Shown: one piece after another, positions 11,078 to 21,723 of the stretch
Position numbering within the stretch: the first letter of the stretch is position 1
How the letters are laid out: the number at the start of each line of letters is the position of its first letter
NCBI GenBank assembly: GCA_036346405.1
Contig: CM070550.1
Coordinates: forward strand, 14,480,115 to 14,544,114
DNA length: 64,000 nt
Reading direction: 5' to 3'
DNA from: Phyllostachys edulis
Taxonomy: Eukaryota; Streptophyta; Magnoliopsida; Poales; Poaceae
Notes under the pieces: generated by a model
What the model saw: the letters and a program-made list of their open reading frames with translations, nothing else
Databases searched by the model: none
Told to the model about the DNA's origin: nothing
Program-made: the position numbers and the translations under genes

Positions 11078-11968
11078 GTTGCATTGTCCAGTTGGCTTGG
11101 GCTGTGCGATGCAAGATCAACGGCCCATGTTTTTCCACGTCGATTTGATTTTAAGAAAATCCCGAGAGGTTTATTTGTGAACCGAGAAAGGTAATAAACT
11201 TCAAAATTGCACAACTAATTCATTTTAGCTCCATTTGAGTTGATTCCAATTTTAGTAGCTCTGGTTTGAACCGAGATTTAATCTAAAAATGGTTGGAAGC
11301 TTGGTTCGGTTCCAAAAAATGGATTGGTAAATTGGTTTAGAAAAAGGCTTTAATTGTTGCTCTAAAAATTGCATTTAACTTGTAAATTGCATAAGTAATT
11401 CTCTGTAGATCATTTTTGAGTGAAACCAATTTTGTTGGCTTCCTCTGTGAGTGTGATAAATGGTAGAATAGTTTGTAGGCATGCCAATATTTTTAAAATC
11501 TTTGGGGGTGCATTTTGTTTTGTGCTCTTGTGCATGTCTTTGAAAAATCATAGAAAATGCATCCTAGCTCCAAATGGGATGAATCCAATTGTGTTATTCA
11601 TCTCATGAGGTGTTGTAATTACCATAAAAATCCCAGGTGCAACACCTCTTTGGAAAATTGTGCTAAACAATTTAAATCGGATGAACAGTAACCGATTTGA
11701 ATTTTCCAGCATTTTCCAGGCTGAGCAGATTTGTTTTGGCCATAACTTTTGCATTGAAAATCCAAATCAATTGATTCTTATTGATAAATTCCTTAAAAAT
11801 CATTCTCTTGCTACTGTAAAAATTTCAGTACATTTGGAGAAAGTTGGCTATTGAGTCTTTTCGGTTTTCTTCGTTCTTATCGGTTCTTTTTCGCTTTTTC
11901 GTTAGGTACCGACGAGCGCGTTGATCTCGAGAGTGTTCCTCTGCAGCTTAGTGAGAAAATCCAGCAAG

Positions 11969-13252
11969 GCAATCAGTTTGATCATCTCCCATTCTATTAT
12001 TTTCAAAGTCTAATACTTTATTTACAACTTGTATGTATGCATGCTCTATTTTGTTGTTAAATGATTATCGATTAGTTGATCCTATAGATGCATACTCTGT
12101 AGGTAAATGTTCAATCTCTACTACTAAGCCTAGGAATATCTTGCTGTGATTTAGAGTTCGTTGGATGATCTCTTGTCACTTAGTAGACTACGTGTTGATT
12201 TTGCTTAGAAATGCTTAGCTTACGGTAGAATTGGGCGGTTATCGACTTAGTCGATAACTTTGATCACACAAATCTATTTATTACCATATGTCCAGCACTT
12301 TGTGCTTTGTTACTTTGTAAATCTAAAACTGAAAATAAAATATTTTGGACTCGGGCATATTGGTATGTTGGTGTGATTTGTTTTGGGTGTGACTGGAATG
12401 ATGCCCGAGTCAACAAGGACCGAATTACTTGCGCTATTGATCCAAGCACTTTTGCATGCTAACCACGCGAGGGGGATATGGAACCTCTCTTGACTTAGTA
12501 CTTTGGTGTGCGTTAATTCCGGGTCACATGGTGGATGTGTGTGTTGTGTTGAAAATTAAACTTTGGGTTGTGTGTGTTTTTGGGTGAATAGTGGTGGATG
12601 TCTTCATCCCCTGCAAGGAGCATCATCCTTGTCTAAGGGTGATGAGCATTGGTCCTTTGTCTAAAGGTTCAATGACTCCTTATCAACGTATGGGTGTCTA
12701 TCCATATGGGCGACTCCTAGTTAATACATGCTATTGGAAAGTGTCATGTAAGACTAACCGTGCCGGCATACCAAAGGAAGTGTGCTAAATAGCTTGGCGA
12801 AAAGGTGGTATCACGTGTGGGTACATTGGTACACCCCTGCAGGGTTAAATCTATTCGAATAGCCTCGTCCTAGGTTATGGACAAGCTTGGTTATTTCCTG
12901 CAAGAATTAGACTACAATCTTTAATTAAAACTTGATGTGGGTGGTATGAATGGGTAATTCATGCTATTGTTGTGGTGACTATTGGGTTAGTCACTTCCAA
13001 GATTGTTGTTGTCATCTATCTATTGTTATTATGTTGTTGTCTTGCTGTTAATTGCAAATTAAAAACAGTTTGTAAAACCGCTTTGAATATATTACATTAT
13101 TGCAAATGAAAACTTTCTTTATGCTGGAAACAACCTACAGCCTCCACTTAAATAAGCTTGCATGTAGCATATGTATAGGTCTGTTACACTACACGTAAGT
13201 CTTGCGAGTACATTTTTGTACTCATTTGCTTTGCTTAATTAATTTGTTGCAG
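11969..13252 (+). other. putative leader intron of the long LTR (GC-AG)
   Basis: The donor reads CAAG|GCAATC at 11,969 and the acceptor TTTGTTGCAG|AGGAGG at 13,252. The same donor and acceptor pair, at similar spacing, recurs in six other LTRs of this family in the window. A 63-nt micro-exon (11,906-11,968) after a GTTAG acceptor precedes it. This is an inference from conservation; no transcript was seen. Confidence 0.5.
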
Positions 13253-13654
13253 AGGAGGTTGATCCCCTAGGGATTCACTTTTGCGAGATGTGCGGTGGAT
13301 TTGACGACTAGGTTGGCGGCCCGGTTGGTTGCCTTGTGGGTTAAAGGCACACTAATTGGCTTTTGTTTATCGCCATCTTATGGCTTTTGCTTCCTCTGTT
13401 ATTTATCTCTCTTAGTTGTTATGTGGCCGGTCGGCCCCTTTTGTAATAACTCTCTTTTATGTATGTCTTTTGTTTAATCTAGTTCGTGCTTTGGTTCTAT
13501 GTCTTGAATGGAATTGATGCATGATTTTGTAAAGGGGTGTGTATACTGTATTTCTGGGAAGTATACATATCTCGAAGACACGAGTTATTTTGTTTGTGAT
13601 GCTAGGGTCAATGGTAGACTAAGCATTACAAGCCAAATAAGCCGAGTCCTCACA

Positions 13655-14640
13655 GATTTCCCAAGGTGGGAGGCAAAACAGTTATTTTGACGATTGTTGA
13701 CCGTTTTCCAATGTACAGTCATTTCATACCACTCGGTCATCCGTACACGGCGAATTTCATAGCGCATGCCTTCTTTGATGATATTGTTCGTCTCCATGGT
13801 ATTCCTTGTTCCATTGTGAGTGATCATGATCCTGTCTTCACCAGTAATTTTTGGACTAAACTCTTTCATCTTGCGGGAATTAAGCTTCACCTTAGCTTGG
13901 CCTTTCACTCACAATCCGATGGTCAGTTTGAAGTCGTCAACCTTACGATCGCTATGTACTTGTGGTGTGTCTGGTACTCTGGTAATCGTCCTAAACAGTG
14001 GTTTCAATGGCTTCCTTGGGCAGAATTTTGTTACAATAATTCATATCATTCAGCCTTATGTACCATACCCTTTCAGATAGTTTATGGGCGTGATCCTCCT
14101 ACTTTGTTGACTTATCAGCCAGGTGCAGCACAAGTGGCGGTTGTCAACCGGCAGTGGCACGACCATGATGCATTTCTCATTGAAATTCGCGAACGTCTCC
14201 TTCAAGCTTAGGATTATATGAAGAACCAGTATGACAAATTGTACCGTGAGATTCACTTTGTGGTCGGTGAATGGGTTTAGCTTCGCCTTCATCACCGTAC
14301 AACTGTTTCCATCATCGACCAACAGCGTTCTAAATTGTCTCCTCGTTTTTATGGTCTTTTTTTGGTGGCAGGACGATTTGGCTCCGTTGCTTATTGTCTT
14401 CAGCTTCCTTCCAAGGCACATATACATGATGTTTTTCATGTCGCTTTACTCAAAATGTATATTGGGCAAATTCCTCCAGTTCCTGGCCGGTTACCTGAAA
14501 TTGTGCATGATTGTGTGGTTCCTTCACCATTATCGATTGTCCAGGCTCGTCTGAACCGTGGTACTTGGGAACTACTTGTTCAATGGTTGGGTTGTTCTTT
14601 TGCGGATGCGACATGGGAGCATTTGGATGACTTTCAATAG
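13655..14640 (+). pseudogene. chromovirus integrase core, C-terminal domain and chromodomain
   Basis: After the duplicated GATTT the catalytic core resumes with VGGKTVILTIVDRF. It shows IVSDHDPVFTSNFW with the second core aspartate, and HSQSDGQFEVVN with the expected glutamate. WAEFCYNNSYHSA and PFQIVYGRDPP follow. Past an in-frame stop near 14,211 come QYDKLYREIHF, another stop, SPRFYGPF-like and GSVAYCLQLPSKAHIHDVFHV modules. The end is a chromodomain (WELLVQWLGCSFADATWEHL). The chromodomain places it among chromoviruses. The reading frame is broken in at least three places. Confidence 0.87.
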
Positions 14641-14701
14641 TGTTATCCTTTGTTCCAGCTCGTTAGCTCGAGGACGAGCTGTTTCGCGGAGACAGAGGTA
14701 A

Positions 14702-15190
14702 TGTTGTGGACGCTTTTGTGGGGAAGACTTATCAGCAAAGACAACGCCATACAGGGTGAACGGAATCCGTTTCAGATTCTGGTATCGAAGCCGACTCGGG
14801 TTCGGCTATGGCAACACCTGATTAGCAAACAACAGTACTACTTGCGGCAAGAAAAGAGAAGATTGCTCGCGGCAGGAGAGGAAGTAAGATAGGATAGCCT
14901 CCTTAAGAGATTAGGCAAGAATTCGGTTCTCCTTAAGAGGACATATTAGATACCAAGTTAGTTTCCGTTTCCAATTCAGTTTTTTTCTGAAAATTTCTGT
15001 TTGCTTAATCTATATAAGAACAGATGTAAAAGAGGAGAAGGCAACTAAGAAATAAAGAAGCTTTGCCTCACCAAATTCCACGGCAAGATCAGGGCCTTGG
15101 CTCGGCAGGAACAGTCCAGCCTTCCAAGGGCGATCCTCGCCTTCGCCATCTACCTTTTCCTTCGAATTTTATCTTCCACAATCCACGCCA
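14702..15190 (+). repeat. 3' LTR of the chromovirus
   Basis: TGTTGTGGACG at 14,702 follows a purine-rich stretch just after the chromodomain. The first 190 bp repeat the fragment at 8,975-9,190. A TATATAAG box at 15,011-15,018 and a transcript-start-like region follow. The 3' border is uncertain; I place it near the CCACGCCACA at about 15,190. Confidence 0.65.
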
Positions 15191-16941
15191 CATCATTATG
15201 GCTTACCATTTAGTTAATTTGCGAGATTGTAGTGAATTGTTGGCTTCCTTGCGTTCTACTATGATGCCTCTTTGGGCCGAGATAATAGTAGATATTTCGA
15301 TCTGCTGGTCGGTAGCTTTTAGTGGATTTTAGTGTAAAGATCCGGTCGTTAGGCTTTCTGCTTCCCCACCATTGGCATCCCGTTAAGATGGTTTTTGGGT
15401 TCTTTATCGGTACCACGAACCTTTTCATGTCTTTCGAGTGGTGAGAAGGGTGTTGTGATGTAATTTGGGATTTCATGAGTTACGATGTGAAGTTATATTT
15501 TGTTTGCATGCCATGTACATTGTTTATCTTTCTTGGTGAACATTCAAAGTCGCGTTACCTTCGATAGTTTGCGTTTTCATTAGGTCGTCTTAGTTCATTG
15601 AATTCATAAACCTTTTTTTTGTTGTGAACGGTTGCTGGTGATCAATGGAGCATTTCTACCTCACTTGTGAGTTGCTCAAATTGAGATGATCTTAGCGAAC
15701 GTAATTCCAATCTGATTGCACTAGGACATGATTGACTAATCATGTGTGTAGCCTCGAAATGTTCTTGAGATTCTTACGAAGAGTCAAAGACACCTGAATA
15801 ATGCTTGCTTCAAACTTGTAGGTTCTATTGAAATCTGTGAAATGGGCATTTTGTTCATATATCAGCGATTCATGGCACAACGTTAGGTTTAAACATTAAA
15901 TTGGGTGACAAATAAGTATGTTATGTGGTTTCTTACGTGTAGGATTAAGAAACCATATTGGCGCATTTGTATTTAGCAACTTGTTGGCAATCTTCTAGTT
16001 CACACATGATCCATGAGGCTTTGTTGAAGTTGGCATTTTAAGTTACGAGTGGAGAGGCCGAGACTTCAATGTTGTTCCAACTGCAGATAACCTACTCAAC
16101 ACACTTAACTGTTCAAATTTCAAGATTTAGCCTCTAGTAGCTATTATGTTGTCGGTTTGACTTCTCCAAGAAAACAAATCTCGAACCATATACTCATTAC
16201 CAAGCTGTTACATGCTCGACAACTTAAAAGATTGCATTTTCCGACTTCTTCGTCAAGTTGCTCTTGGTTTCGAGTTGTTTATAAGCAACCACCACTTCTT
16301 CGTTATTGATATTAATTCTGCGATGTTCTTCTCACAAGTGCGATACATATGCTTGTAGTTGGACAATATGCCTAGTGCTTGACAATTAGTTCGTTTGGTG
16401 CTTTTAATTTTAGACTTTATGTTTGTCCTTGATTTATACAATCAGGTGGACCAAGAAAAAGTAATTCAGTTATTAGAAGAATGTCTATATTGGGATGACA
16501 TGTGATTGAATTATGTACTGTTGATTCCTGAATGCCCTTCTTCAGTTGTTGGAGAGGTTAATCAATGGGAGGAAGACCTTATAATGATATACATAGCTGA
16601 GTTGGACTGAAGGTGGGCATCCTGTATATCATAAGCACAACTCACTTGGACTGAAGTTGGCATGATATAAGTTCTATCTAACTAGGGATCCAACGTATAG
16701 GAGTCCTTGTCAACTAATTTAACTATTTGCTATATGCCGTGCATTGCTCTTTTCCTCTCATATGAATGGGTTAATATCTAAAGTTGATTGTAAATCCATA
16801 TCCATGTTAGATGGGAAGGTAGAGCGTAATATTGGTTGTTTTCCCTATACTCTTAGTTCAAATATGATCAAGTACACAAGGTTGCACCCTTGCTCTTTTC
16901 CTCTCATATGAAAGGTTTTTAATAATTCACTGAGCACACTT
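15191..16941. other. non-coding, AT-rich, nothing recognised
   Basis: No coding similarity, tRNA-like fold or paired termini were found. Two partly similar stretches around 16,575-16,620 and 16,625-16,680 share a word close to TTGGACTGAAG.TGGGCAT, a weak local duplication. Confidence 0.5.
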
Positions 16942-17042
16942 TTGCCTTTTGCAGCTACTGCCCTCCACCCCCTCTCCCTCTTCGTTGTGTCACCGCTCCC
17001 TCTCCCCTCGGCACCCCCTCCCTTTCCCTTCTTCGCCGCCTA

Positions 17043-17078
17043 CCATCCCATCCCATCCCATCCCATCCCATCCCATCC
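17043..17078 (+). repeat. (CCATC)n pentanucleotide microsatellite
   Basis: Seven uninterrupted CCATC units lie in the C-rich stretch upstream of the MAEA-like fragment. Confidence 0.95.
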
Positions 17079-17479
17079 TCTCCCGATTTGCGTTTGCCCA
17101 GCCGCCACCGCCGCCTCCTCTTGCGCCCCTTCTCTCCAAGTGTCAGCGACGCCAATTCTCCTGCTCGCACCCACGCTGCTATTGCCACTCTGAGCGCCCA
17201 CGCCATCGCTGCAGCTCCAAGCACCCGTGCCAGTACTACTGCTCCACGCGCCCTCCACTTCAATTCGGGTGCTGCCGTTACATCTGCTCGCACCCAAGCC
17301 GGAGCCGTCACCGTCCCTAGGTTCTCATCACCGCCTCCCCTTCCTCCTCCTTAGCTATACATTCATGCTTGTCCCGGAGTCCCTCCCGATGCCCCCACAC
17401 CTCTCGACACCCACACCGACCACTGCTTGTGGCAGCAAGGGAGCCCAGAACCACCACCATGAGGAGCGCTGCGCCGAAG

Positions 17480-17872
17480 AGGAAGTGGTGGGGAGGCGCT
17501 TAAGTCCACCGCCCTCATCAACCACCGACTCGCCGAGAAGGAGATCGCCGCCGTCCTCTCCTCCGCCTCCTCGGCCGCCGCCATCCCCAGCAACAACCGC
17601 GCCGCCGCCGTCGACCACCTCACCTCCCTCGTCTCCCGCCTCCACGACCTTAAGCGCAAGGCACTGCCCTCAATCCCCACACATCCCCTATTCACTCGTC
17701 GAATCATGCTTGCCTCAGAAAAAATCCCAACTTGTTGATTCGTGTGTTCCTTGCTGATGATTTGTTTAGACATCTTGCTGATGAATTGATTCCTAGTGAT
17801 TGCTAATGAATTGATTCATGATGATGTCTTTTAGATGGAGGAGGGTGTGCGAGCGGAGGAGCTTAAGGTGTT
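17480..17872 (+). pseudogene. MAEA: MAEA/GID9-like (CTLH E3 ligase subunit) gene fragment, two exons
   Basis: Exon 1 (to 17,660) reads ALINHRLAEKEIAAVLSS, then an A- and S-rich run, VDHLTSLVSRLHDLKRK. Exon 2 (17,835 to about 17,872) continues MEEGVRAEELKV. This matches the N-terminal region of plant MAEA-like proteins, where an NHR..EKE..AV segment is followed by SLVSRLQGLKRK and EEG. The intron 17,661-17,834 has a GC donor and a TTTTAG acceptor. In the family the protein is a subunit of the CTLH/GID ubiquitin ligase with LisH, CTLH and RING-like parts; none of those domains is present here. The region upstream (16,942-17,400) is C-rich and may hold its 5' part, unread because of frame damage. 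Confidence 0.72.
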
Positions 17873-17898
17873 GACGTTGAGGCACCGAAATTCGTGCT

Positions 17899-18006
17899 AT
17901 GGCAGCGAGGTCGAGGTGGGTGGCAGCGGCAGCCGTCATGGCCGTGCTCCTCATGGCGGCGACAACGGCAGCTTTCGGTGACGACGGCAACAGCGTGTGC
18001 GAGTAG
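17899..18006 (+). CDS. 35-codon ORF with a signal-peptide-like sequence
   Basis: A complete ORF begins MAARSRWVAAAAVM, continues with a hydrophobic core (AVLLMAA) and an AAFG cleavage-like site, then DDGNSVCE and a stop. Positive N-region, hydrophobic h-region and small-residue c-region follow the pattern of plant secretory signal peptides. It looks like the first exon of a gene for a secreted protein, joined between the MAEA-like and SUF4-like pieces. I do not recognise the gene, and a chance GC-rich ORF is possible. Confidence 0.4.
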   Translation: MAARSRWVAAAAVMAVLLMAATTAAFGDDGNSVCE

Positions 18007-18059
18007 AGATTAACATCTCTACCCTGTTACTTATGGATTTATGAAACTATTTTGACTAC

Positions 18060-18159
18060 AGGGTTCCTAATGCAAAGCCTGAGAGGGAATCCATCGAGAT
18101 TGAGATCTTCGAAATGCAAGGGTTTCCTCCAGATGTACTTGCTGCTCACTATGGAGAAG
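18060..18159 (+). pseudogene. SUF4: SUF4/BuGZ-like C2H2 zinc-finger gene, single exon fragment
   Basis: After a CTACAG acceptor the sequence reads VPNAKPERESIEIEIFEMQGFPPDVLAAHYGE and meets a GTGCC donor. In plant SUF4-like proteins this segment (VPNAK, IEI.G.QGIPP.VL.AHYGEE) lies just after the two zinc fingers. Neither the fingers nor the proline-rich tail is present. SUF4 is a nuclear factor acting with FRIGIDA; this piece cannot supply that function. Confidence 0.78.
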
Positions 18160-20824
18160 GTGCCACAATAGCAATTTCTTCACTACAGTATGTAGTTTTT
18201 TTTAGTTTTGCTCTTATTTTGGAGACGAGGGCCACGGCGTTGGCGTGTAACGCCAACAATGCATGGGTCAAGAGGTATGCTAGGTCACTGCAAGGGACTC
18301 GGCGGGTCATGTGGGGCAAATGACGCCAGGGAGACGTGAGGACAGCCCCATATGCATCCACACTAACCTCTTCCCTCATGGACATGATGTCACACCGCCA
18401 CAATACAACCTCTTGTTCGACACCTACCTCCTATTCGATGAAATGCCTAACCTGCTTCCCACCCCCAACCCTTAATTTTCAGGTCAATCCTTATTCTTAC
18501 TTTGCTTGATCTCATTTGTTTCTGTATTCTTTCATTTATTTAGTTTATGTGCTCTCTGATTTAATTTTGACATAGCTCATAATCCACTATCCTCCTTCTA
18601 TGCCTTTAATCATAAGAGTATGATACTCATTGCAATGCATCTGCATCTTTAGCATACAACATGTCGGACCTTCACAATGGTTTTGTAGCGATAAAACTAG
18701 GTAGAGGCATGATATGCTAGAAAATAGAGCAAATGACCTGGGTCAATGCTCAGATGAATAATTATGTCTATGATTTTATTAGTAAACAAATTATGTCAAA
18801 GATTACATTTATATTTTAACTTGAATCCATGCTTACATGTTATGAATAATCATATATCGTGTATCAATTTGTCTAAATTTGATAATGCAGTATGTCTATA
18901 ATGTGGCATTGTGACAACAATTTTCTTTCATCGTAGAATGTAGATACCGCACACAATGTAGCCTTGTGGATTCCAAGGATTGTGATACATTGGATGTCTG
19001 TGGTCTGCCGACCTCAGTGTTAGCTTCCTTTGTTGTTGTGGAGGGGTTTGAGAAGCTCCACCCATAAAGGTATGTGAATATCTAATAGGCAAAACCTTCA
19101 TTATTATATCTGAAGTTCAAAACAAGAATGCAATATAGTGTTTTTATGCCCCCATGTGTAGATCATTCAAGATGTTTAGAGACATTCAAAAGCGAGAAAT
19201 AGTCATTTTATTTGCTAAAAATTATTTTTTGTACAATCTTGTTTTAATGTCATCATGAGGCGCTCTATAGTGCCAACCAATTATATTTGGACTGGCCTAA
19301 ACTTTCTAACTTGCTAATAGTTCTACGATTTTTGTGTTTAGTTTAGCCTCGTGATTTCACAAGTAGAGTGTGCATTTTTTAACTTTGTATGCATCATGGA
19401 TAGGTCAACGGTAAACACATTGCACCTCCTGTTCAAGTTTGGTTGAGGGAATTTTGTTAAGCATTTAGATTCTACTAATAGCTGTTCAACTTTAGGTTTA
19501 ACCAAACTTGATTCATATATATATAGAGCTCAACCAAGTTAGAATCTATTGTAAACTTGAAATTAGATGTCGCTTTGATTCGTTTTTGAAATTACATGTA
19601 CTCTAATACTTACAATGATTCCAATGGAGACATATGTGAATGCTTTGATCTCTGAATAGTTAATGCGAGCTCAAACACCACTTTTTTGAACTTTGCAATC
19701 TGTGTATGTTCAATGTAGATATTTTTTCTCATTTATAGAGTAAAGCAAATGACTGCATATTCTCATTCTCCTTGTCCCTTCTCATTCTTTGCAGGTACCC
19801 TTCCGCCTCCTCTTCCATTTTGTCGCTTCCAGAGCTGCTCACCATTTTTTGGCATCTGAAGGTAAGCATCCATCTAATCCCACTCATTCTTATTAGTGTT
19901 TTTTCTGAATTTTTCAGGGAGCTCATTGTACTACTTGTTTTACTCACATTACTTTGGTTGTAATTTAGTTAATCGAGATGCTTGATCCAGATAGTACAAT
20001 TGATGACACTTTCCATCCAGTTGTTGGTTTCTTGTTATGCATATTTCTTAGTTTTTTTAGACGCTAAAGTGTTTCATTGGTTCAAATAGTTATGTGAATC
20101 CTTTACATTGATTATTCTTTATGCTTTGCATGCTTTTAGAATGATACTCTGTTTTAGATTATTAATGGCCACATTCATGTAAAAGGCTTTCCCCCTCAAT
20201 TTGTTTTGTTGGACCCTTTGCAGTGCTACTACAAGTTAGATGCATATAACAGTGTCATTTCTAACTGATGTACAATGGTTTGAAATAGTGTTACGAAATC
20301 TAAAATGTATTCCAAATATTGGGGATTGATCAAAGTAAAGCTAACTGTTAAGGTCCTCATCCATTTTATTTTATAGGCTATTCTGAATGTATCATATGTA
20401 GTATGCATGGTTAGGTTTTTAGGTTACATATTGGTTTTAGTTCAGTTTTGTTCCCAACGTTTTGAGAGGCTTCCTTTAGTTTTGATGAGCAATAAGTATT
20501 ACTGTTACTATTACTATTTGTCCCTTCATCTCAAGTAAGTCTATATTACCATACTTGATGAAGCGCCATAGCCATTGTAAGACCTTTGTGGGTAATGTTA
20601 GGTTAGGTTTGTTAATCATTGCCTAGCAGTTAAAGTCGGTACTCCAAAATTCTTTGGTTTGACAGTTAAAATGGTGAAAAGCAATATGCAATTTTAGCTG
20701 CTACATTGATCAATTACTATATATTTTAGGTTTTGATAAATCTTATGTACGTGAATCATACTGAATACCATCTCATTGATATATATGAGATGGATGTGTA
20801 AGTTCAATTATGTTTTAATGTCTA
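18160..20824. other. non-coding, intron-like, nothing firmly recognised
   Basis: The stretch is T-rich with splice-like AG and GT words. A short reading near 18,345-18,475 (FPHGHDV, LLFDTYLLFDEMPNL) and one near 19,797-19,860 look coding-like, but I cannot assign them. No terminal repeats were found that would bound a capturing element. Confidence 0.4.
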
Positions 20825-21355
20825 TCATGTGTTCATCTTTGGTGGTATTATGTGTTGACTTCGGAAATTAACATCTATGTCAGATGGGCGTGCTGGCTGA
20901 AAATGGTAACACCAAATATGACCTGAGGTTCCAAACTGAAGAACTGTTGGAGAATTGAAACCACTGGACGCTATAAGGTTGTTCCATATGTGCATGTCGT
21001 GTTTGTAGTACTCACGATATTCACTATCAAAGGTTGCTATTCTAATTGTTAAGCAAGGAGCACAGTTAAATGTTAGTCTTTTTTTCCCTAGAAGGAACGG
21101 TGATTCTTCTTCTTTTTCTGTAATTGAGCTCGGTATAGTTTTCATACTTTTTACCACCTTTTTATCGTATACTCTTATGGTGTCATTATCTACTTTATAT
21201 TGTTGTTCTAGAGCACCAGTTAGGCCCCATTCTATTTTCTCTGAAATTTTGTGGTTAATTTGGTTGCATATCTGAGAATATATTTCAGGTCGGTGCATGT
21301 CCAAAATATGGCCTATAATATTTTGTTGGCTCGCTCTTGCTAATAGCTTAACCAT
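20825..21355 (-). CDS. unrecognised 176-codon ORF
   Basis: A continuous minus-strand frame begins MVKLLARASQQNIIGHIL and includes KIEWGLTGALEQQYKVDND, an acidic EKEEES stretch, TIRIATFDSEYREYY and HMHIWNNLIASSG-like text. It has no signal peptide or membrane segment. Composition is plausible for a protein, though the minus strand is A-rich here, which lengthens open frames. No homologue comes to mind; a transposon-borne or captured exon is possible. No promoter or splice signal is evident. Confidence 0.3.
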   Translation of the reverse strand: MVKLLARASQQNIIGHILDMHRPEIYSQICNQINHKISEKIEWGLTGALEQQYKVDNDTIRVYDKKVVKSMKTIPSSITEKEEESPFLLGKKRLTFNCAPCLTIRIATFDSEYREYYKHDMHIWNNLIASSGFNSPTVLQFGTSGHIWCYHFQPARPSDIDVNFRSQHIIPPKMNT

Positions 21356-21723
21356 TCATAAACAACATGGTACAATATGACATCTCTTATCTCTTAACTA
21401 ATAAAAGAAATAGTTTACTTGCTGCGCGCAGGGATGATCGTCCTTTCTCCCATGTGCACTATTGGCCTCTCCCACCCCACCCTAATTTCGCGTCGAGGCG
21501 CATCAACATGTGGACCCAACCTTACAGGGATAAGGTCTCACTCCGTCACCCCCCTGTGACTCGTGCACACATCCATGCCCCCACTTTTTCCACAACCACC
21601 CAAACCGCCACTGTCCCACTCCTTCCTGTCTCGTGCTTTGTACCATTGTGCCGCGACTCGCGACTTACGCCCGTCTAGCATTCACTTCGTGCCTCACAGA
21701 TCCCAACCCCCTTTGGTACTTAG
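21356..21723. other. non-coding, C-rich, nothing recognised
   Basis: The stretch is C-rich with overlapping open frames on all strands and no protein-like motif. Confidence 0.4.

Larger units (their letters stand above)
9390..13654 (+). mobile_element. 4.3-kb solo LTR, Tekay-like long-LTR family
   Basis: It begins TGTAACATCCC and ends GTCCTCACA, and GATTT flanks it on both sides (9,385-9,389 and 13,655-13,659). The insertion splits the integrase reading at a single point, which confirms the borders. No gag or pol is inside, so this is a solo LTR of 4,265 bp. A CTATTTAAG box at about 9,901 would give a long R-U5 leader. The leader contains the family features: putative micro-exon 11,906-11,968, intron 11,969-13,252, the CTATTCGAATAG palindrome at 12,851-12,862 and the GAGTAC/GTACTC hairpin at 13,206-13,223. 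Open frames within it do not look like protein. Confidence 0.87.
8975..15190 (+). mobile_element. chromovirus remnant (LTR fragment, integrase, 3' LTR) interrupted by a solo LTR
   Basis: An LTR fragment at about 8,975-9,190 matches 14,717-14,895 (shared GGGGAAGACTTATC, CAACAGTACTACTTGCGGCA and GAAGTAAGATAGGA words). It is joined almost directly to integrase at about 9,240, so gag, protease, RT and RNase H are deleted. The integrase continues on both sides of the insertion at 9,390-13,654 and ends with a chromodomain at about 14,640. The 3' LTR starts at 14,702 with TGTTGTGGA. All parts are on the plus strand. The right LTR end near 15,190 is my estimate. Confidence 0.78.

Noticed and set aside
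16942..17757. Long frames over the CCATC repeat and C-rich stretch as a novel protein
   Set aside because: The only supported coding is the MAEA-like reading in another phase; the rest is composition-driven.
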